From contig KN886211.1 of assembly GCA_000934455.1 (NCBI GenBank), forward strand, positions 119,164 through 142,201: a stretch of 23,038 nucleotides of DNA, read 5' to 3'. A model generated the notes under the pieces. That model saw nothing but the letters and a program-made list of their open reading frames with translations, made no database searches and was not told the DNA's origin. Below, one piece after another: positions 1 to 10,407 of the stretch. The first letter of the stretch is position 1, and every line of letters begins with the position of its first letter. The stretch is from Apostichopus parvimensis. Taxonomy: Eukaryota > Echinodermata > Holothuroidea > Aspidochirotida > Stichopodidae. Both the position numbers and the translations under genes were made by a program.

Positions 1-968
1 TGTCTTATTTTTGGTCACATCAATACTGTTTTGTGTACTCGGCCTTTTGACTAAGGAGCGGCGTGTGCCCGAATCACAGTTCTTCAAACGTCTCAAGGAA
101 AGTTTGGGTTCGTAGAATATTATGCGGAGGAATTAATAAATATCTTCATTTTTCAGAAGTATTTTCCTTTACGAATATTGCTTTTTCTAGTCACTTTTTG
201 TACATAAGTAAACATATTCAGTATAGTAAAACATGTTAATTGCTTTAGAGAATAATAAATAATGGTTTTAAATCTAAAAGAGAAAGTTTTGTCCACTTCA
301 CAATAATGAACGAAGCCAATTTAAGTTTCTTTGTCCGGCGCGTGCCTGACACGCGAATGAAAGGTCTCAGCTAAACTCATTATGTTAAGCATCTGCTCGG
401 TGTGTACATTCTTAGTGCATCTGAATCCTTTCAATTAATAATATACTTTCCAAAAATTTGCATATTGAACGCTTTGATGTATGAGATGCGGTTTGGGAGT
501 ATATTGCATTGCCGTGGCTTCAGAAAAGCGTCCCTAAGTAACACGTATATTGACATATGACAGAGAGAAATACGTTCGCTAGTAGTTCTGTCAAGAAAGC
601 TAGTTGGTCGTCAGTTGCAACCGAGGTCGCTGCGGAGGTAACACACATTCAACCTCTCTTTGTCAACCGTCCATTGATTGGCCCAATCAGTTTGCCTTTT
701 TAATACTCTGAAGAAGTAGACTGAAATTTGGAGAAGTCGATTGCATAGAAACAAGAAAGGATACATTTGTCAAAGAGAAATTGCCAATCAAAAGAAATCA
801 CGAAATTCAAGCTTACCAAAAACGCAATCGACATAGAAAAAAAAAAAATAATAATCGCTACGCTAAAAAGCCATATAGTATCCTTCAGGCTAATCAGATC
901 CGTCATTGGCAAAGACCACGATCACAACAACATTTTTTAAATCTTAAAGTGTCTTAGAGTGTGTGTAC
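1..968 (+). promoter_or_regulatory. 5' flank / probable 5' UTR of the CELF-like gene
   Basis: This is about 1 kb upstream of the first in-frame ATG, with no recognisable coding potential. An in-frame stop (TAA, 945-947) lies 21 bases before the ATG, which fits 5' UTR in the final stretch. Short features are visible. A CG-rich inverted repeat CGCGTG-CCTGA-CACGCG lies at 339-355. A divergent pair of CCAAT boxes lies at 676-688. GGAG|GTAACA at 634-643 resembles a 5' splice site and could end a non-coding first exon at 637. A weak acceptor-like TTAG ends at 957, so coding exon 1 might begin at 958 after an upstream non-coding exon. No convincing TATA box was found. The transcription start cannot be placed from sequence alone. 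Confidence 0.45.
676..688. promoter_or_regulatory. Inverted pair of CCAAT boxes
   Basis: GATTGGCCCAATC contains ATTGG (a CCAAT box on the minus strand) directly followed by CCAAT on the plus strand, about 280 bases upstream of the first ATG. CCAAT boxes bind NF-Y in animal promoters. The position is compatible with a promoter, but short motifs like this occur by chance and no transcription start is known. Confidence 0.3.
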
Positions 969-1290
969 ATGCTTCATCATCCCAGCATGACTAATATGGC
1001 AGCACCACAGCTGACCCCATCTCCAGCGGCAGAAACGGTTCCACCTCCCGGGCCTTCGCCTGGTCAGCAGGTTCCTCCACCGCAGCAAGGACAACTCTCA
1101 CCTCAGCCTAACGGTGTGCCTAACGCCCAGCAGCAACCTATTCCTATGAAAGATCACGATGCGATCAAACTGTTTGTGGGTCAGATCCCAAGAAACTTGC
1201 TCGAGAAGGATTTGCGACCGATCTTCGAAGAGTATGGAAGGATTTATGAACTCACGGTGCTGAGGGATCGTATAACGGGGGCACATAAAG
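969..1290 (+). CDS. CELF/Bruno-like RNA-binding protein, coding exon 1 (N-terminus and most of RRM1)
   Basis: CELF proteins bind U/G-rich RNA and control alternative splicing, translation and mRNA decay. This exon encodes residues 1-107 plus one base. A Pro/Gln-rich tail (about 1-57) leads into the family-diagnostic [20 protein letters not shown] and the first two thirds of RRM1, ending at [13 protein letters not shown]. The RNP2 motif LFVGQI lies at residues 68-73. The length and spacing of the RRM core match my memory of vertebrate CELF4, so the CELF3-6 subgroup is more likely than CELF1/2. The exon ends AAAG|GTATTT (GT at 1291-1292) in phase 1, inside RNP1. The first ATG (969) has a poor Kozak context. 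ATGs at codons 7 (987) and 10 (996) are better, and the latter (A at -3, G at +4) is the strongest and gives a protein starting MAAPQL. In-frame read-through reaches a stop at 1383-1385. The exact paralogue is uncertain. Confidence 0.93.
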
Positions 1291-1736
1291 GTATTTTCCT
1301 GGCTACACATATTTTTTTTCTTGTGGTCTTTAAGTTGGGCCCATCTACCGTCTGCTTAAAAGTTAGGTCCTTACTGGCTACCTAGCTTGGCCTGTGTTAG
1401 GATTGTAATAACCCCGACTAGTCATACTAACTGAAGATATGTTCATCAAATTGAAATGCACATTCATCGTTTCCCATTTTTTGGCGTCTCGCTATTTACA
1501 TAATTAGCTGACATGCACATCATATTTTATACTATATATTTTATGGATCGTTCTAGCCCAACTATAGCATACCTACCACACAAGCAATTCTTAAGCTAGG
1601 CCTTACCAATTTTTCTTACAGTTTACAAGTTGCGTTGGTGTGACTTGCAACTGGTTTCAGAAATGTTGATATACGTCATGTCATTTTGTTTGATGAACTT
1701 TAATGGGAAGAATCTCATAATTTGTCCACAAAAGAA

Positions 1737-1750
1737 GGGGGGGGGGGGGG
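1737..1750 (+). repeat. Homopolymer G14 tract
   Basis: Fourteen consecutive G residues are followed by CTGGGG, within intron 1. This is one of several long G or C homopolymers in the window. Such runs are length-unstable and prone to sequencing or assembly error, so the exact length is uncertain. Confidence 0.9.
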
Positions 1751-2084
1751 CTGGGGACATGAGGGGATTTTTTTTACTATTAAGCAAATCCAATTGGATA
1801 CCATTGCTGAAAAGTAATAGCTTGAACTTTCAATACACATTTTTAGTCTTTGAGGGCTACAGTACCTTGTAGTAAGCTCACAATTATTCCTCTCTTCCCC
1901 ACCTTCCACCTCCCTGAACACAGAAAAGAAATATGTCTGGTATAAGCTGATGGAATAAAACTATGAATAGATTTACTGTTCCAGCCTAGGCTCCATGAGG
2001 GTAATGAAAGGTCCTAAGTTATGTTGGCTTTCTACAAGCTTTGATTTCAGTCTTTGTCTCCTGATAATACATTGCACTTTTTCA

Positions 2085-2478
2085 GGGGGTAGGAGCCAGG
2101 GGGGGGGGGCACTGGGGGATGTGCCCCACTTTGTTCCAAAATAGCAAATGTGCCCTACTGGCAAATAAAATGTGCCCCTTTGATGAAGAACTGTCTTTTG
2201 GATATCTTAAGCCTTTGTTTAATTTTAATATTTAATTTTAATCATTTATTTTTAGTCTGTACATGCTATTTCTAAAATGGCATCCCATATCTTTTTGTAG
2301 CATGGTTAACAATAAATAGTATTGATACTTGATAGCATACTAATACATCATATATATTTAAGTGATATGGCCGTTGTGTATCGGTTTGTACCATAATGAG
2401 GGGTGGTTGTGGAATGAGAAAGTGCCCCTCTGATGTTGTGCCCCCCCTACTTTTTGGAAGCTTCCTACCCAACCCCCC
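2085..2478. mobile_element. 394-bp MITE/foldback-like insertion flanked by a perfect 12-bp direct repeat
   Basis: The direct repeat TGCACTTTTTCA occurs at 2073-2084 and again at 2479-2490, exactly bordering this segment, and looks like a target-site duplication. The ends are imperfect inverted repeats. The left end reads GGGGGTAGGAGCC then a G11 run and CAC. The reverse complement of the right end reads GGGGGGTTGGGTAGGAAGC and then a G7 run and CAC. Several GTGCCC(C) motifs recur just inside both ends (about 2119-2177 and 2421-2448). There is no coding capacity, so it would be non-autonomous. Twelve bases is longer than the duplication of most common DNA-transposon superfamilies, so I do not assign a superfamily. 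An alternative is a local rearrangement between G-rich repeats. Confidence 0.7.
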
Positions 2479-2583
2479 TGCACTTTTTCAAACTATTAAC
2501 TTTTTCTCTTTTTAAATTTATTAGCTTGATGGTTTATTATATTCATAATATCAGTAACACTCATTCCTTTCTTGATCTGACAG

Positions 2584-2666
2584 GATGTGCATTCTTGACT
2601 TACTGTGACCGACAGAGTGCACAGGAGGCCCAAAAAGCACTCCATGAAAAGAAAACTTTACCAGGG
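2584..2666 (+). CDS. CELF/Bruno-like protein, coding exon 2 (RNP1 and C-terminal part of RRM1)
   Basis: This 83-nt exon encodes residues 108-135. It completes the split glycine and reads [20 protein letters not shown] then [17 protein letters not shown] is the RNP1 motif of RRM1, whose aromatic residue stacks on RNA bases, and HEKKTLPG is typical of the CELF family end of RRM1. The acceptor is CTGACAG|GA (AG at 2582-2583) and the donor GGG|GTAAGC (GT at 2667-2668). Phase in is 1 and phase out is 0. As I recall, 83 nt is also the length of the equivalent vertebrate CELF exon, so the structure appears conserved. Skipping it would shift the frame and destroy RRM1. Confidence 0.95.
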
Positions 2667-3172
2667 GTAAGCAATAGTAATGCTTTAATTTTTCTTTAAT
2701 TTGCTTTAATTTCCTTACAGAGAGATGGGAAGAACCATTGCTGGTTAACCAATGTCATAAAGAAATGGTCACAATTAACCACTTTCCTGAAACTGTTGTC
2801 TATTGTACTTTGTAAGAGAGATATTAGAGAGCTACTTCAATCCCTTACTTGTCCCCTCCTTACAAATGCACTTTTCTATTTACCTAGTTCAATATATTGG
2901 CAGTGTACTCTAATTCTGCAATTCTCTTGTTAATTATTATGAATGAACTAAAAGGTTGCAAACTTCAAATGAGTATTTCCAGATTAGTTTTGGCTTGTGA
3001 TAAATTGCTATTAAAGGTTTGTGAGGTCTGAGTGATGCTTATCTAGCCAATTGAACCAAAAATATTTCTCCACGCTCTATTTAAGCATTTCATAGTGTCT
3101 TCTGCATTTTGCACATCTATGTCAGTATGCTCTAGCTGTTTTAATGTATTTTTTGCCTCATCAGGTTCCAAC

Positions 3173-3413
3173 TTAAAAAGGAAAAAAAACAACGAAAAAT
3201 GAAAAACTCAACAAAGCCCAATAATAAAACAAAAAACAAGAAGGCAAATTCAAAGCCATTTTTAACCGAAAAAATGAACCGAAAATGCCCCTTAACTTTT
3301 TTTAAAAAAATCCCCGAAAACGGCAATTTAATCAAGCAAGAAAACCCCAGAACAAAACGGGGAACTTGAAAAAGGAATAAAAAAAAAAACGCAAAACCAT
3401 ACAAAAGACACAA
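3173..3413 (+). repeat. A-rich, strand-asymmetric block
   Basis: About 240 bases are dominated by A runs on the plus strand (such as GGAAAAAAAACAACG and AATAAAAAAAAAAACGC) with scattered CCCC and very few T runs. It opens a 90-codon frame on the minus strand rich in Phe and Leu, which is a composition artefact. The shape resembles a degraded A-rich repeat or a processed insertion, but I could not identify a parent or a target duplication. Confidence 0.5.
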
Positions 3414-3658
3414 TCACATCACACATTGAACTAGAATGAGTGTGCTCTGACATGGATTTGAACGTCAACCAAGATTTTCTTAGTTTTGTTAGGAATTAGT
3501 ACATCTCAAGAATAATATATGAAGTGCACTGATATAAGTTTGGTTTGCTTTTCCTTTAACAACTGATAATAATGTCATCAGCTTTGATCCTTGAAGTCTA
3601 GTTGAAAATGCATAACTAAATATAACCCACAAGTACTCCATCCAGGCACCCTCAATGC

Positions 3659-3667
3659 CCCCCCCCC
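3659..3667 (+). repeat. C9 tract within a pyrimidine-rich stretch
   Basis: A run of nine C lies inside a pyrimidine-rich interval (about 3658-3695, CCACCTCTCCCTCTTCTCC). It is a low-complexity intronic sequence with no further function visible. Confidence 0.8.
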
Positions 3668-4030
3668 ACCTCTCCCTCTTCTCCTTCTCTCCTGCAAGTT
3701 TAAGGAACATCTTCTTCTTAATATCAATGCAGAATGATTTAGCCTCATAAATGTGTGACATTTTTTCATTCTGATACCTGTGACTGTCTAAAGTTGTATT
3801 TGTAGGCAAAGTACACATCTACCAACTTAAGGTCTTTGTCACAAAAGTAGAAATGCCCTTACCCTAAACCGTTATAATCACAGTATCAAATACTAAAGGC
3901 TGTCATACAGGTTTTTCCGGTCTCTTAGTTTGTGAGTGCATCCTATATATAGTTACATATGAGGTTTTGCTCATGTGAGCATAATAAAAATACCATCAAA
4001 TTTAATAAAATAAAAAAAACTAATGAAAAA

Positions 4031-4072
4031 TTATTTACACAAAACCAATAATTATTTACACAAAACCAATAA
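4031..4072 (+). repeat. 21-bp unit, two tandem copies
   Basis: TTATTTACACAAAACCAATAA occurs twice in direct tandem, starting at 4031 and 4052. The copies are identical across the unit, apart from the shared boundary base, which suggests recent slippage or duplication inside intron 2. Confidence 0.85.
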
Positions 4073-5249
4073 AGCCACTGCATTTTGTAGAAGAATACTT
4101 TTGTAAAGATTGTATTCATTTTGTTTTTCAGGTCAGATCAATATTGAAATGGTTAACGGTTTACATGTAAATCCTATTATCGCATAGTTCTCGATATCCA
4201 TGTATTACAGAGAGACAGATAATATACGATTTAGCTTTTAGTAATTATGATGCTACAAAGTTTGGGAAAGTGCTGCTGAAACACTAATCCCTTTCTTTAT
4301 AATTATTTATATTGTTCAGAGTACAGTTTTTTTCTCTCTTGAAAATTTAGAGAGCTAGCTGATTACAATCAAGCCAGATTGTAAATATCTCTCATTCTCT
4401 ATGCCATTTCCCTCGGCAGTAAATTACGGGATTAGCCATAAAAAGTCACGACATTTAGAAAAAGGCAAATCATGGAAAGGTCAGACCCAAATTATTCTTT
4501 GCATTTTGAATAGTTTCTTTGTGCTTCGTCGTGTAGAATGCAGTGGGAAAAAAGCAAGACGACTGTGAAGAAATTTATGAGATTTTTGGCGACTTGCTGG
4601 GAATCTGATTAGGTACAATTCAGCAGAATTTTCCTTTTTAGAATATTACAAGCTTTGTCAAATGCGATATTGTGCGAACGGACTGTGGACAAAATGCAAA
4701 GTAGGCATAAGTTCGTTAAACATGTCCAACACGAAAATTCTAGGGCTTGCCATGGTTTATTTCTCCTCTTACCCTTGCTGACGAGATTATTCAGAGAATG
4801 CAGGTACTTGGGTGTGTTGTACTTGGGTGTACGACCTTACATTTTTATGATAAAGTTAGAAATGTTTATTCTACTGATATAACTATTAAATGTTGTCCAA
4901 CCAGACATTTCTTACTGGGAGGGGCCAGGTTAGGGAATGGATTTGATGTTTTAACAACCCTTACACCTTAAATGGAGTTACAATATTTTCTTCTGTCCTG
5001 TTTTGGGAATTGCTTTTACCATTCACTTGATATCATTCTTGATCTGATGCAATGAATAACCGAATGATTTCTTTCTTGTATCCTTTTCCAACCTTCACAA
5101 CAACATTTTTGAGGAAGAACTTACTAAAGGAGAAATGAGCGGATTGATGTTAGACTCTTGAAAAAGCAATAGTAAAGACCTCTTTTATTGATGAATTATT
5201 GATATTGATTTACCTAGCTTTCCACCAACATTCCACTAGCATCCCCCTG

Positions 5250-5260
5250 CCCCCCCCCCC
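5250..5260 (+). repeat. C11 tract
   Basis: Eleven consecutive C residues follow ATCCCCCTG in intron 2. The run is length-unstable and is complementary in character to the G tracts elsewhere in the window. Confidence 0.85.
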
Positions 5261-5487
5261 ATGAAATCCTGTGTTGGAAACATACTGTGTCAAAATATAA
5301 AACCTTGTTTGGTCTATCAAGTAGTAATCTTTCATTTCTTCCCTACCATACCACCATCTCCAAACCACTTCTTCTCAGAACCAACCAAATACACTGAAAT
5401 TACTACTAAAATTATCACTGTTGGCAAGAGGGGGGAGATGGAGGGGAAGATGGAAGCTCATGATTTCTCTGAATTGAAATGTAGGTA

Positions 5488-5514
5488 GGGCGGTGGGAGG
5501 GGGTATGGGAGGGG
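5488..5514 (+). other. Potential G-quadruplex motif
   Basis: The tracts GGG-CGGT-GGG-A-GGGGG-TAT-GGG-A-GGGG satisfy the usual four-tract rule (at least three G per tract, loops of seven bases or fewer) on the sense strand. It would be present in the pre-mRNA as well as the DNA. Folding is inferred, not shown. Confidence 0.6.
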
Positions 5515-6253
5515 CTGAGACATAAAATTACATTGTGTAAGATTTGAAGATCATCTTGTCCTCTCTGTTCTGCTTAAAAAAAATCAAATGTGTTATTTAC
5601 ATTCCAAATAATGTTGTATGATATAGAATCTACCTTCAGCAAGATGGCCAAGTATTTTGTAATTTCCAAACTTTGGAATGCATACCAGGTATCCGTGCAT
5701 GATTTGAATTGTCGTTAAATAAGCCAGGTATGTTTTTAAGCATGTGTCGGCTATCACTGTAAAATTTGGGGAGGTGATAGTGGTGTACATTGCTTGAAAT
5801 GACAGGGTTGTTATGGTACTCTAGGCATTCCAAATGGGGTGTAAATATTGTTGACCTTTCTTTGGCAATAATTTATTCTGGGATGTTGAAGGCATTTGTA
5901 TCTTGTGGGGAGGAGATTGAGATGTGTGGACTAATTGCACTCTGGCTATGGTAAAAGCCAAACAGCAAAGATGGAGATGACTTTACTTGTGGAATGTGCC
6001 CATCTTAATAGTAATAGCTTAGGACAAGAATAGCAAACGGCTTTGAACAAAGTATCATCGGAAGGTAACTGGATTGTGTGTGTATGTGTATCTATGCTGA
6101 GAGTGATCTGTTCATTCCCTGTACTAGTGTAACTGTATCATATGACACCCAATAAGGAGATAAATAATTGATAACAGTGTAACTTAGGCTTCTTATAGTC
6201 ATGCATGAAAAGTTTAGAATAAAGGTTTCATCATATTGATCATATGCATCTGA

Positions 6254-6384
6254 CACCCCACCCACCAACCTCTCACTCCCTCTTCCTCCTCCCCTACCAC
6301 CCCAAAAAAAAATGAAACACAAATGTAACAAAAAACACAAAATAATGTAAAACCTTCCCTATTCTCTCCCCCCCCCCCCCCCCC
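6254..6384 (+). repeat. Pyrimidine tract and C17 homopolymer
   Basis: A pyrimidine-rich stretch (6254-6304) is followed by A-rich sequence and then by a C17 run at 6368-6384. The minus strand therefore carries G17 and G-rich runs, which generate Gly-rich open frames there that are not genes. Confidence 0.8.
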
Positions 6385-7796
6385 AATACAAAAAATAAAA
6401 ATATAATGTATTTGAGAATAAATTCCCATCATTTCTTTCAAATTTCCCATTATTCACATAATGCAGTATCAGACCTTCAGATAGAGAAAAGCTGCTTGTA
6501 TTCCTCCGACCTTGCTCAGGCTGTGTACATATAATGCTTTCATCTTGAGTCTGGGTTCAGTATTGTCTGTTCATTTATGTACAGCATGTGGCATATTGAT
6601 TTCTCTCTACAAGACACCAGCTACCTCTCTATCCCAAAATCACTCGCATACGTCATGCAAAGGCAGAGTAATGAATAAACTGCATACGCAGCTCTCGGTT
6701 CCGTTATCGCTCTCCAGAAAACGTTGCATATATGTCGGGCTTTCGTTGATGAAAGCGTTATACCCAGTAGATAAAAATGAATGAGATTACTAGTCCTCGA
6801 GAGAAAGCCCACGAACAAGATTAAATGCGAGTGATTATTCCGTGCATACGTAAAGCACATCTTCAAGGGCTGGCGTAGCTTAGCAATTCTAATTGGATGG
6901 ATTTCAAATCTTTTCGAGATGCACTGTGACATTTCTAGATCTTGTTTCTTTTGAGTAATCTTCTTTTCTTTTTCTTTCTTTTTTATGTATTTTTTCCTCC
7001 CCGTTGTTTAATCTGATTAGCGCATTTTCTTTTTTTATTTCCCAAGGAATTGTTTTTTTTTCGATAGGTGGAAAAAGAAAAAGTATATTATAATTAGGCG
7101 GACAGTTTGAAATATTAAATTTAAAGCTTGTCATTTTGTGACAGGCTAATGTCTTTAGAAGTTTACATTGTCCATTGGTTATAGTTGCAGGTTGTCTTGT
7201 TAGTATTTAACAAAATTGTAAAAAAACTAAACGAATAACAAATTATGTAACTCTTCAGTCAAAATATTCTTTTGCATTAAAAAACTGATACCTATGTAGT
7301 CATATCGTCATATGCACAATGAGATTACAAGTTAGATTTAGCCGATATTTAGGCATAGTTTTTAGTTTCACACAATAAACATGGCTTTCTTGGTAAGTTG
7401 GCTGTATAGCGAACAGCATTTAAAAGGAATGATCTTCAGCAATTTTCTTTGATGGCCAGAATTAGCTACTTTCAGATATTATTTCCACATTTCTCTTGAA
7501 GTATGAGCACAATGTAATTGGGTACAGTGAACTGTAAATAACACTTCTTATGCATCATACTTGGATTTGATCCAATTGAAATAGAAAACTCTTGCTTTCT
7601 CATTTCTGACATTTGGAAAGTACCTTGAGGCTTGTAACATAGCCTTTGTCACCCATCGCTATTAAAAATATTAGCAAAGTTGAGTAAACCATGGAAACCT
7701 AGTTGTCCAATAAATGTTTCTGTTGAAAGCATTCTCAACATGCCCCCATTAAACCAACCACTTACTAACCACAATAAAGTGACAGGTGATGAAAAC

Positions 7797-7813
7797 CACA
7801 CACACACACACAC
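7797..7813 (+). repeat. (CA)n microsatellite
   Basis: About eight CA units lie in intron 2. The two halves of this stretch generate open frames on both strands with His-Thr or Val-Cys runs, which are artefacts. Confidence 0.9.
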
Positions 7814-8285
7814 TTTTTGAGTCCTTCTTCTGTTTTCTTGCATTAGCAGTTGTTTTCCAAACCTGCCTATATTGTAGGCCTACTGGCACAGTTAAATACA
7901 ATGCTAAAAAATTGAAAAGGTATTGTTTAGTGAAAAAGAAATCCATCCAGCTATCTTGCATATATTAGTCATTCATTCTTAATTCTCAAAGAGACAAAAA
8001 AGAGCAGTAGTACCTGGTGACTTGATTAATGGTTGCATTCTTTACCCAGCATGCAGTGTATTGATTGATTGATTGCGTGATGGACCAAACTGCCACGCTT
8101 CTTAGTAGTAACGATTGGATGCTAAAAGGGTTTGTTGAATTAGGCGTACAAACCTTGAAACCTAATTGCCAGCATCATGAATAAACAATTCGTAGGCTCT
8201 GACGATATCTCCAGTGTTGTCAGAATAATAATATCTATTTAAAATATATATATTGTTGATATGCTTTGAGAAATGAAAAATTTAC

Positions 8286-8435
8286 AATATGTATGATATA
8301 ACTCTACAGTGTGTGGTTCATTCTCAGTATATATAATATGTATGATATTACTCCACAGTGTGTGGTTCATTCTCAGTATATATAATATGTATGATATTAC
8401 TCTACAGTGTGTGGTTCATTCTCCGTATATATAAT
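8286..8435 (+). repeat. 49-bp tandem repeat, three copies
   Basis: The unit begins AATATGTATGATAT and includes CACAGTGTGTGGTTCATTCTC then GTATATATA. Anchor positions of GTATGATAT at 8291, 8340 and 8389 give an exact period of 49. The copies differ at only a few bases (such as ATAAC/ATTAC, CTCTAC/CTCCAC and CTCAG/CTCCG), so the array is young or being homogenised. It lies in intron 2 and no function is evident. Confidence 0.95.
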
Positions 8436-8870
8436 CAGATCAAGATATTGTAAAGGAAATTTCTTCTCTTCCTCTCCAATCAACATGCACTTTCCTATCT
8501 ATGTAACCTTAAAAAAAAACTGAAGACATTTTAGTAAAGCACCTTCTCCGACTTACTTCTGGGTCACCGCCCACTTTCTGAATCTACTTAACAATAAAGT
8601 TCAACAAGGGTAACATATGACTTAAGAAATGAGGCAGAACAATATTCAACTTAAGCTTAATTCCTCCAAATGTGATAAACAGCAGGAGAAAGGCCCAGGA
8701 GGTCCAGATAAGGATTTAGTCTTGCCTTTATTGTTCCTCTCCCATAATTTAAATCTTCATTAATAATGAAAATGTGATCGGTAAATATGAAAAGGTTATC
8801 TTTGATGTGAAAATACATCAGTAAAAAATGTTCATGTTTGCCTTCTTATGTAATTAGTAGGAGAGGAATC

Positions 8871-8880
8871 GGGGGGGGGG
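8871..8880 (+). repeat. G10 tract
   Basis: Ten consecutive G residues follow GAGGAATC in intron 2. The exact length is liable to error. Confidence 0.85.
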
Positions 8881-8917
8881 AGGCTATTTTTATTTATAGT
8901 ATCTACTCGCACAACTT

Positions 8918-8968
8918 ACTCTTACATACTCTTACAAAATTGTACTCTTACATACTCTTAAAAATTGC
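8918..8968 (+). repeat. 26-bp unit in two tandem copies
   Basis: ACTCTTACATACTCTTACAA followed by AATTGT starts at 8918 and is repeated at 8944 with one mismatch near the end. Each unit itself contains two ACTCTTA words. This is a small slippage-type duplication. Confidence 0.8.
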
Positions 8969-9279
8969 AAAGTTTATAAATAAAGTTAATAAGTTTAATA
9001 TTTTTGTACTGAGCTAGGAATATATGCATTATGCATGTAAGGGTATTGGACCAACAACAGGCTCTGTAGGGTATACATAATTATGTTTTTTCAACTTTTG
9101 TCTTTAGTAAACAATATTTTCTAGGCACATCTTGAAAAATTAGACCATTATTTTTGTGATTATAATAGTCGCTATCAGATAAGAATGTTTAAATGTTCAA
9201 ACCAGGAGATGATATGCCTGTTACTCGTCAAGCATATAAACAAACAACCATGATCAGGGCTTGAGAGTGGAACATGGGC

Positions 9280-9850
9280 AGCTAGGAGTCTAGACTATTA
9301 GAACTTGGCCAAGCTAGTTGACACAAAGACCAGCAGCTCGCCGCCGTAAATGCCACTGGAGGTATTTTGAGATGTTCCTCCCGCTGCACTGCAGCGTGTA
9401 ATGGCTTCTAACATCAGGGGGCTTTGTCCTGGAATGAGGGGTATGTGACGGGATACGGTGTAAGTTAGAAGGATTTAACACTTCACTTCTCCTTGGCCAA
9501 GGTCTTTGTGACATGGTAGAAGGGTCGTTTTTAGATTAGGTCTGATGGCGATGGGGCAATCGCAAGAATTTTTCTGGTCTAGAGTTTCGGAGAGTGAAGG
9601 AAGATACTCGGATGCCAGCTGGATCCGCCAGTTGATCCGAGGAGTATTTACACAGATTGCAAAGAGAGCAAATTGATGCAACGTATAAGATGTCAGGAGT
9701 AATGGGAAGAGTTTTGTGGTACCCTGTGGGGTCATTATAATGAAACAGGACACGGATGTCACTCAATTGAGCTATTAACCCAAGCAACGTTGGTATGGTG
9801 TATCTGTGGAATACATGGCTGCATGTATAGATATGATCGCTCGGTGAAAG
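9280..9850. other. CpG-containing unique block with two CTTGGCCAAG palindromes
   Basis: The base composition is more balanced than the flanking AT-rich intron. The perfect palindrome CTTGGCCAAG occurs at 9304-9313, and its extended form CCTTGGCCAAGG at 9491-9502. No coding or RNA gene was recognised. It may be a conserved regulatory element or an old, unrecognised repeat. Confidence 0.3.
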
Positions 9851-10387
9851 GAAAGCTTTCTTGCGAATAAAAAAGTCGGTCGTATGGCCAGGATATATAT
9901 GTAGAGCAGTTCAGATCCCTCAGGTCTCATAGGCTTGTACAATCAAGCTAATTTAGATAATAAATAATGATAAATCCCAAACAATTGACAAATATAGAAC
10001 AAAAGAAAAGATAACAAAACAACAACCAAAGATATACTTTAGCCTATTCTATTCCTAAGAGCAGTTCCCATTTCTGATAGCCCCCTCTCATCTCATGCCC
10101 TTCTCCCCACCCCCATCCTATGCCTTATACCACAACATTAAGGGCTATTCCGTGGATGAACACATACGTTTCTCATCATAACACATTAAAACATTCTCAA
10201 TGTTGAGTCACCTTGTAGCATTGCAATAACATCTGCTGAGGTAACAATGTAGGCCTATGTATATATATACCAACCACATTTCCTGTGGATAGAATTTGTA
10301 CTATATGGAAAACTTGCCTGGTATTTTTTTCCTTTTTTTCTATCAGATTATCCTTTGTTATAAAGCAAACCTTTTGTCCTTCAAAAC

Positions 10388-10407
10388 ATGATGATGATCA
10401 TCATCAT
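10388..10407. repeat. 20-bp perfect palindrome made of ATG/ATC units
   Basis: ATGATGATGATCATCATCAT is its own reverse complement, formed where an ATG trinucleotide run meets an ATC run. It is probably a simple-repeat product rather than a binding site. Confidence 0.85.

Larger units (their letters stand above)
1291..2583 (+). other. Intron 1 of the CELF-like gene (1293 bp, phase 1)
   Basis: The donor is GTATTT at 1291 and the acceptor is a pyrimidine-rich stretch ending GATCTGACAG at 2583. It splits the glycine codon of the RRM1 RNP1 motif (K-G|CAF). It contains a G14 tract and a 394-bp inverted-repeat insertion, listed separately. The remainder (about 1300-1730 and 1755-2070) is AT-rich sequence in which I see no gene or RNA. 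Confidence 0.9.
2667..8285 (+). other. Intron 2, proximal part: no gene seen
   Basis: This is the first 5.6 kb of the 12.8-kb phase-0 intron between exons 2 and 3 (donor GTAAGC at 2667). It is AT-rich with simple repeats listed separately. Blocks at about 4440-4780 and 6640-6910 look less repetitive and contain more CpG than their surroundings, so they are the places I would look for conserved non-coding elements. The open frames here (for example 4655-4882 +, 6621-6932 -) show no recognisable domain and most are broken by low complexity. Confidence 0.8.

Noticed and set aside
3440..3480. B-box-like GTTCAAATCC on the minus strand near 3455 as a tRNA or SINE
   Set aside because: There is no acceptable A box at the right distance and no cloverleaf could be drawn.
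6092..6450. Gly-rich minus-strand frames
   Set aside because: They arise from the complementary strand of pyrimidine and C17 tracts and have no other support.
9475..9762. 95-codon minus-strand frame as a possible gene or transposon fragment
   Set aside because: No domain or catalytic motif is recognisable. An unknown repeat cannot be excluded, but no gene can be supported.
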